Shown piece by piece: positions 49,621-55,083 of a DNA stretch of 55,083 nucleotides. Position 1 is the first letter of the stretch, and the number at the start of each line of letters is the position of its first letter. Source of the stretch: Chloroflexota bacterium (GTDB lineage: Bacteria > Chloroflexota > Anaerolineae > Aggregatilineales > Phototrophicaceae); assembly GCA_016223085.1 (NCBI GenBank), contig JACRPS010000024.1, positions 1-55,083 on the forward strand, read 5' to 3'. The notes under the pieces were generated by a model. The model made no database searches and was not told the DNA's origin. It saw only the letters and a list, made by a program, of their open reading frames with translations. A program made the translations under genes and the position numbers.

Positions 49621-52600
49621 TCAGTTTTCCTGCAACGCCAGACGCACGCTGAAGCAACTGCCCCGCCCGACTTCGCTCTCCACACGGATGCTGCCGCCGT
49701 GCAATTGCACGATGTCATAGGCGATTGCCAGTCCCAGCCCGGTGCCGTTCCCCTGCTCGCCGACCCGGTAAAACGGCTGGAACAGGTGCGGCAGGTGTTC
49801 GGGCGGAATACCAATGCCGCTGTCCCGGACGTGTATGATAACATGACTCGCGTGGTTGTTAGAATCCGTTTCCAGCTCGGCGCTAAGCCGAACCTGTCCG
49901 CTCTCCGGTGTGTAATTGATCGCATTGGTGGTCAGGTTAGTAATCACCTGATGAATCCGGCGCGCGTCCCCCTCAATGATAAGCGGGGTGTCCGGCAGGT
50001 CATAGTCCAGCCGGACGTTTTTGCGTTCCGCTTCGGCGGCCTGCAACTGGATCACGTCCAGTACCGTCTGCCGCAGGTCCATCGGTGCGCAGTTGAGGGG
50101 GATGAGTCCCCGTTCCAGGCGGGACACATCCAGCAGGTCTTCGACCAGATAGCGCATCCGGTTGGCAACGTCTTCTAGGATCAGGAGATGTTCCTCCAGC
50201 CGGTCAGGCCGCTTCCGCAGCAGCCACAGCCGCGTCATCAGGTTGGTCAGCGGCGTGCGCAGTTCGTGCGAAGCATTGGCAACGAAGCGCGACCGCTGCT
50301 CCTGCAGCGCCTTCTCCTGGCTGATGTCCCGAATCACCGCTACGACTCCGATGAAGTGTTTTTCCTGAAGGTTCACGCGGGTGCAGGTCACTTCCGCGTC
50401 CATCACCGAACCATCTTTCCGGCGCAGCGGCAGTTGTCCCTGCCAGTAACCATGCAGTTGCAGCGCAGTCAGCGCGCGCCGGAAGGTAGTCTGCATCTCC
50501 GGGGTATTGGGCAGCACCTGCCATACCAGCTCTGGCTTCCAGTCTTCATAGGCATACCCCGTTAACTCTACCAGCGCCCGGTTCAGGTACAGCGGTCGCA
50601 GGTTCTGCTCGTCGCCGAAGATGGCACTGACCACTCCCTCGTTCATCGAATCAAGGATAGTGCTCAGTTGCGCCCGTTCCCGTTCCAGTTCGGCGGTGCG
50701 GTCGGCCACGTGCTGAACCAGCTCTGCCGCGTGGTTGCGGATGGTTTCGTACATCTGCGCGTTGCGTATGGCGATGGCAACCTGCTCGGCAAAGGCGACC
50801 ATCCGTTCCCGGTGTTCGGGACGGAAGGCGTTTGTCTCCACCGAGTTCAGCCCCAGGAAGCCGATCACCTCCCCCTGTATTTTGATCGGCGCGCCGATGT
50901 ACGACGCGAAGTAATTGTGCCCGTCCTTAATCACCCACCCCGGATAAGCGTTGGTATCGTTAATCAGCAGCGGTTCGCCGGTTTCATACATCTGGCGCAG
51001 GGTGGGTGTATCCTGTACCGGGAAGTCAAAATGGCGGATCTCCTCGGCAATCGCCTCGTCCGCCATCCCCGTTCCCCAGTACCGCACCACTCGCCCGATG
51101 CCGTTTTCGATCAGGATGATGCCGGCGGTGTCGCACGGGACGATGCGAGCAATGTGCAGGAAGATGCGGTTCAGCACTTCGTCCGGTTCCAGCGTGCTGT
51201 TGATCGCCGCCGCCGTTTCACGCAGCGCCTCGGCAAACAGCCGCTGGTCGCGCTCGGCAGCTTCCGCCCGTTTCCGTTCGGTGATGTCCCGCCCAACCGA
51301 CACGATGCCCGTCGGTTTGCCCTCCCGGTCACGGACAAAGGCTACCGAGATCATAAACACTGGCTGGTGGCCGTCCCGGCGGCGGAAGGAAAATTCACCC
51401 TGCCAGGGCTGATGCTGCCGCAGCCGGGCTTCCGCTACCTGCCGGTTCTCATCCGACAGCCCGGCCCGGAAGAATTCCCAGGCCGATGTACCGATGACCT
51501 GCTCCGCTGGGTAGCCATACAGCGTTTCGGCAGCGCGGTTCCAGCTCTGGATAATGCCATCCAGATCGGTTGCCACCACCGCTTCCGACACGTTTTCCAG
51601 CAGACTGGCCTGGTACAACAGCCGCGTGTATACCTGCGACAGTTCCAGGTTTTGCTCGCTCAGCCGCTGTTCCGACTGGTGATACGCCTGCTGGAGTACC
51701 GCCTCCGCCTGCTTCAGATCGGTTACGTCGTGGACAATCCCGACCAGACCGATAATCTGTCCCTGGCTGTCCCGAAACGGGATTTTGCTGACCGATGCCC
51801 AGCGCCGCTGCCGCGCCGGGTCAAGGTAAGCGTTTTCGCTGTTCAGCAGCGGCTGGCCAGTCTGGATGATGCCCAGTTCTTCCCGCTGGAACACGGCGGC
51901 TTCTGCCGCCGGGAAAAAGTCTGCCGCGCTTTTGCCGATCACCTCATCCATCGTCCGCACGCCCAGCAGCCGTCGGTGTGCGGCGTTATCCAGCATGTAC
52001 CGTCCGTTTAAATCCAGCACGAAGATCGCATCGGGCACATTTTCGATCAACGCCCGCAGCAGGTTGCGCTCCTCGACCAGTGACGCTTCCACCCGTTCCC
52101 GGTCGGCGATCTGCCGGCGCAGGTCATCATTAAGCGCCGAGAGTTGGGCTGTGCGCGCCGCAATCCGGTTTTCAAGATCATTATAAGCAGCTGCCAACTG
52201 GTGCTGCTCCCCCGCCATTCTGGCGCGCCGATCCTGCTCCAGCAGATTGCGGTGAAGGCTGAGCAGCACGATCAGCACCGACGCCACCACGTAGTAACTG
52301 AGGCCGAGACCCAGCAAGCCGTCCCCGTTAAAGGCCGGAGTGAGCGACGGCAGCGCCACCAGCGCTAGCGCCTGCGCCACGATCAGGGCCAGCGTCGCCG
52401 GCATTGGTAGCAGGAAACTGCTTAACAGCACCGGAATCAGGCTGAACAGAATCGTAATCAGTGTATCGGGGTCGTTTTCAACGGCGGTCGCCGCCAGATT
52501 GGCGATGGCAGCAGCGCCGACGATCAGCGCCGCCGAGACGCAGTAATAGCGTGTCCGGCTTACGACGTAACCGGCCATGACCAGCGGTACACCCACCAGG

Positions 52601-52833
52601 CTGAAACTCGAATAAACGCTGTAGGTGGACTGTCCCAGACTGCGCAGGATGCCGGGGATCAGGAGCAGCAGGAAGGCAACCGGCACCAGCACCACGTAAA
52701 ACGCAGCCAGGAACTGCGCCTGACGGCGGTCTTCAAGTCGCTGTACTGCCGCTGAGGGGTCGGTCAGGCGGTGCCAGATGCGGCGGAAATAACTGCCCCG
52801 GCGCGACCGGACTAACAATTTAGAGTGGCCCAA
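49621..52833 (-). CDS. multi-PAS/GAF membrane sensor histidine kinase
   Basis: 1070 residues. N-terminal membrane region (about 40-200, six or seven helices), a coiled coil (AAYNDLENRIAARTAQLSAL), two PAS domains (about 265-390 and 415-530; NVPDAIFVLDLNGRYMLDNAA and DLDGIIQSWNRAAETLYGY), a GAF domain (about 545-705), a further PAS (about 725-845), HisKA with His856 in FVANASHELRTPL, and HATPase (NAINYTPESG, HVRDSGIGIPPEHL, GTGLGLAIA). It likely phosphorylates a response regulator, none of which is adjacent. Stimulus unknown. Confidence 0.93.
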   Translation of the reverse strand: MGHSKLLVRSRRGSYFRRIWHRLTDPSAAVQRLEDRRQAQFLAAFYVVLVPVAFLLLLIPGILRSLGQSTYSVYSSFSLVGVPLVMAGYVVSRTRYYCVSAALIVGAAAIANLAATAVENDPDTLITILFSLIPVLLSSFLLPMPATLALIVAQALALVALPSLTPAFNGDGLLGLGLSYYVVASVLIVLLSLHRNLLEQDRRARMAGEQHQLAAAYNDLENRIAARTAQLSALNDDLRRQIADRERVEASLVEERNLLRALIENVPDAIFVLDLNGRYMLDNAAHRRLLGVRTMDEVIGKSAADFFPAAEAAVFQREELGIIQTGQPLLNSENAYLDPARQRRWASVSKIPFRDSQGQIIGLVGIVHDVTDLKQAEAVLQQAYHQSEQRLSEQNLELSQVYTRLLYQASLLENVSEAVVATDLDGIIQSWNRAAETLYGYPAEQVIGTSAWEFFRAGLSDENRQVAEARLRQHQPWQGEFSFRRRDGHQPVFMISVAFVRDREGKPTGIVSVGRDITERKRAEAAERDQRLFAEALRETAAAINSTLEPDEVLNRIFLHIARIVPCDTAGIILIENGIGRVVRYWGTGMADEAIAEEIRHFDFPVQDTPTLRQMYETGEPLLINDTNAYPGWVIKDGHNYFASYIGAPIKIQGEVIGFLGLNSVETNAFRPEHRERMVAFAEQVAIAIRNAQMYETIRNHAAELVQHVADRTAELERERAQLSTILDSMNEGVVSAIFGDEQNLRPLYLNRALVELTGYAYEDWKPELVWQVLPNTPEMQTTFRRALTALQLHGYWQGQLPLRRKDGSVMDAEVTCTRVNLQEKHFIGVVAVIRDISQEKALQEQRSRFVANASHELRTPLTNLMTRLWLLRKRPDRLEEHLLILEDVANRMRYLVEDLLDVSRLERGLIPLNCAPMDLRQTVLDVIQLQAAEAERKNVRLDYDLPDTPLIIEGDARRIHQVITNLTTNAINYTPESGQVRLSAELETDSNNHASHVIIHVRDSGIGIPPEHLPHLFQPFYRVGEQGNGTGLGLAIAYDIVQLHGGSIRVESEVGRGSCFSVRLALQEN

Positions 52834-52997
52834 GTTGCGCTCCTGAATTTACGCTAAGCTCGTTCTGTCGCAAGGCTTGTTTTTTAGCTTATCACGATCT
52901 GCCCGCTTTTAAGCAAAAACACTGGCTTACCCGTATAATTTCACGTCTTGGAAGATGGTGGTGATTGTACCTGAAATCAATGCGGTAAGGATAAACG

Positions 52998-54689
52998 ATG
53001 CTCACATCGCTCCGCGCGCGGCTGACCGCGCTGCATCCGCTGCGCTGGCTGGGCCGGCTGCTGTTGAAGCTGGGGAACTGGCGGCGCAGTTTTCGTAAGT
53101 TGGATTACATCCTGTGGACGCTGCCGGCGGAAATGCCGGTAGTGCCTGAGTCGCGCAGTTGGATACAAAAGCGCCTCCTGGGTGCGCCTCCGCTGAGCCT
53201 GCTCGAACTGGAACGCGAGTTCCGGCGCATCGGCGCTGACCCGCGTCCCAGAGGCGTGGTGCTGGTGCTGCGCGGGCTGAACCTGTCGCTGGCCGATCTG
53301 GACACGCTGCGCGGCAGCATTCGGCGGCTGCGTGAGCGCGGCAAACGCGTGATCTGCTACGCCCAGATGTACGACAACCGGCTGTATTATGTCGCCAGCG
53401 CCGCCGACGAAATCGTGATGCAGCCGGGCGGCGAACTGATGACCACCGGCCTGCACAGCGAAGCCCTGTTCCTGAAGGACACGCTCGACACGCTGGGCGT
53501 GCAGTTGGATAGTGTAGCGATTTCACCGTACAAGGGCGCGTTTGACCGCCTCACCCGCCGTGACCTGTCGCCGGAAGGCCGCGAGCAGTTGGACTGGCTG
53601 CTGGACTCGCAGTACGACAGCTTCGTGCGCGGCATCGCGCAGGGGCGGAACCTGACGCCAGCAGCGGTGCGCGCGTTGATTGACACCGCGCCGCATCTGG
53701 ACACCGAGGCGCTGGCAGCAGGCTACGTGGACGCCGTTGAAACCGAGGAGGCGCTGTTCCGGCGGCTGGACGCGAAACACGCCCTAACGTGGGATAAAGC
53801 GCGGAAGGTGCTGTATCGCCAGCCGCGCCCGCCCGCTGACCGCTACGTGGCGGTGCTGCGCGTGGCTGGGCTGATGATACCGGGTGAAAGCGGCAGCCCG
53901 CCCGTGAACGTGCCGATTCCGATCATCGGCGGGGAGCGCGCCGGCGATTTAACCGTCGTCCGGCAGGTGCGCGCGCTGCTCAAAAACAAAAACGCGGCGG
54001 CGGTGGTGCTGCTGATTGACAGCGGCGGCGGCGCGGCCATGACTGCCGAAGCGATGACGGCGGCGCTGGCCGAACTGGCGGCAGACCGCCCGCTGCTGGG
54101 ATACATGAACAGCGTGGCCGCATCCGGCGGTTACATGATCGCCACCCCGGCGCGCTGGATTATGGCCCAGCCGGCCACCATCACCGGCTCGATTGGCGTC
54201 ATCAGCGCCAAAATTGTGACCGGCGGTCTGTGGGACAAGCTGCGTGTCCACCGCTACGAGTTCACGCGCGGCACCAACGCCTGCATGTTCAGCAGCGGCG
54301 CGCCCTACACGCCGGAGCAGCGCCAACGGGTGTTACAGGGCGTAAAACACAATTATGCGCAGTTTGTGGAACACGTTGCCCGCAGCCGCAGGATGACTGC
54401 CGAAGAAGTGGACGCAGTTAGCGGCGGGCGCGCATGGACGGGTGAACAGGCGCAAGTGCGCGGCCTGGTGGACGAACTGGGCGACATCCACGCTGCGATT
54501 GCGAAGGCCAGGGCGCTGGCGAACCTGCCGGACGACGCGCCGGTTGCTCTCGTCAGCGGCAAAACGCCGCCCCAGCCGCCGCAGTTGGCGCAGTCCCCCG
54601 CCGCGCTGCTGGCCTACCTGCACCATAACCTGCGTGTCCTTGGCGACGGCGCGCCGCTGCGCCTGCTGCCATTTGAGTGGCGACTCTAG
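52998..54689 (+). CDS. sppA: signal peptide peptidase SppA, 67-kDa type
   Basis: 563 residues, with two tandem ClpP-like domains. The catalytic pair is Lys179 (AISPYKGAFD) and Ser376 (NSVAASGGYMIA), 197 residues apart, as in E. coli SppA (Lys209/Ser409). No transmembrane anchor is obvious at the N-terminus, which is basic. It cleaves remnant signal peptides after export. AAGGA seven bases before the ATG at 52998. Divergent from the kinase operon. Confidence 0.93.
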   Translation: MLTSLRARLTALHPLRWLGRLLLKLGNWRRSFRKLDYILWTLPAEMPVVPESRSWIQKRLLGAPPLSLLELEREFRRIGADPRPRGVVLVLRGLNLSLADLDTLRGSIRRLRERGKRVICYAQMYDNRLYYVASAADEIVMQPGGELMTTGLHSEALFLKDTLDTLGVQLDSVAISPYKGAFDRLTRRDLSPEGREQLDWLLDSQYDSFVRGIAQGRNLTPAAVRALIDTAPHLDTEALAAGYVDAVETEEALFRRLDAKHALTWDKARKVLYRQPRPPADRYVAVLRVAGLMIPGESGSPPVNVPIPIIGGERAGDLTVVRQVRALLKNKNAAAVVLLIDSGGGAAMTAEAMTAALAELAADRPLLGYMNSVAASGGYMIATPARWIMAQPATITGSIGVISAKIVTGGLWDKLRVHRYEFTRGTNACMFSSGAPYTPEQRQRVLQGVKHNYAQFVEHVARSRRMTAEEVDAVSGGRAWTGEQAQVRGLVDELGDIHAAIAKARALANLPDDAPVALVSGKTPPQPPQLAQSPAALLAYLHHNLRVLGDGAPLRLLPFEWRL

Positions 54690-54778
54690 CCATACAGCCC
54701 GTCCAGACAGTAAAATAATGTGGGTTACGGATAAGATGGTTGCCGGATGAAAACCTCGCACTTCAGGCCGCGTTAGCG

Positions 54779-54837
54779 GTCAGCCATCAGCTTTCAGCTT
54801 TTGGTTTACGCTTTGCTGAACGCTGACTGCTCAGCTT
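54779..54837. repeat. 7-bp tandem repeat tract
   Basis: Degenerate heptamers GTCAGCC, ATCAGCT, TTCAGCT, TTTGGTT, CGCTGAC, downstream of sppA. Confidence 0.75.
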
Positions 54838-54860
54838 AACGGTAGCGGGTGGTTTAGTAT

Positions 54861-54934
54861 CTATCCATAAACCCTTTGTAGGGGCACGGCATGCCGTGCC
54901 CCTACCGACAGATAAAAGAGAGGTTTACGGATAG
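54861..54934. repeat. nested inverted repeat around a family A palindrome
   Basis: CTATCCATAAACC (54861) pairs with GGTTTACGGATAG (ending 54934), enclosing a palindrome GTAGGGGCACGGCA / TGCCGTGCCCCTAC at 54878-54905. This matches the arrangement at 15226-15318. Confidence 0.8.
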
Positions 54935-55083
54935 GTTCTTAACTCGACTTTGCACATCTTTATTCTGAGATTTGCGCTCAGGGAGAACCAATCAGATATT
55001 TTCTGCATATCATTGTGAAACAGCGATGTTCGAAAAGTCTGACAGCATTTGATAGCACTCCTTGAGCAGAGAGTATTCGTTAA

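Larger units (their letters stand above)
54690..55083. other. repeat-rich right flank
   Basis: About 390 bp after sppA: a 7-bp tandem tract (54779-54837), a nested inverted repeat (54861-54934), then an AT-rich stretch to the edge. A short minus frame (55010-55081) encodes NEYSLLKECYQMLSDFSN and may be the 3' end of a gene beyond the window. Confidence 0.55.

Noticed and set aside
55010-55081. Partial minus-strand gene at the right edge
   Set aside because: Only 23 codons in view with no recognisable family; kept as a note in the flank entry only.

Overview
This 55 kb window looks like a chromosomal segment of a GC-rich, heterotrophic bacterium, most consistent with Chloroflexota (Anaerolineae-like). 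That placement is an inference from gene style: lipoproteins with long Thr/Pro-rich linkers, several SH3-like secreted proteins, a Uma2 endonuclease, a large multi-PAS histidine kinase, and dense GTAGGGGC-type palindromes and 7/8-bp tandem repeats. No rRNA, tRNA or CRISPR array was recognised. Most genes are about 60% GC. A few are clearly more AT-rich: the DUF2971 gene, the TPR gene at 29.3-30.7 kb, the unknown gene at 33.7-34.7 kb, and the restriction-modification pair at 46-48 kb. These look like accessory insertions.

Layout. 0.1-3.4 kb: a DUF2971 gene behind a DUF4062/NB-ARC/TPR STAND ATPase, a candidate defence operon. 3.6-10.3 kb: a GT39-like membrane glycosyltransferase carrying several repeat insertions, a thioesterase, a beta-propeller/SH3 lipoprotein, Uma2, and MtnA. 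10.6-15.1 kb: a nitroreductase, a cluster of three SAM methyltransferases with a GT2 glycosyltransferase, and a DUF488 protein. 15.4-25.4 kb: small membrane and secreted proteins, an M20 peptidase, a glutamine-amidotransferase-like protein, Ada, a CoA-transferase, a tandem pair of small paralogous membrane proteins, an SH3 protein, an M24 peptidase, and a divergent DtxR/MntR regulator. 25.5-28.4 kb: a membrane-anchored sugar-dehydrogenase-like lipoprotein and a YitT protein. 28.4-34.7 kb: an accessory island with a VapBC-like pair, an AT-rich TPR protein, two orphan EutN/CcmL microcompartment vertex proteins, a TIR-HEAT protein, an orphan antitoxin-like gene and an unknown protein. 34.7-41.4 kb: MetH, a zinc-ribbon protein, adenosine deaminase, and a TPR protein. 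41.4-45.8 kb: a cytochrome c peroxidase/beta-helix fusion, an SRPBCC protein, and a polytopic membrane protein. 46-48.1 kb: a tail-to-tail DNA methyltransferase/nuclease pair. 48.1-54.7 kb: a membrane metallophosphoesterase, a small protein, a 1070-residue sensor kinase, and SppA.

The most striking feature of the window is its repeats. More than 20 short palindromes share outer GTAGGG(G/A)C arms but have interchangeable inner stems (family A). Larger C/G-rich hairpins form family C, and composite multi-hairpin elements form family B. There are also 7-bp and 8-bp tandem tracts. They fill intergenic space but also lie in frame inside protein-coding genes: three in the GT39-like gene and two in metH. 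They also supply stop codons or terminal residues to several other genes. MetH, MtnA and adenosine deaminase together suggest active methionine/methylthioadenosine salvage.
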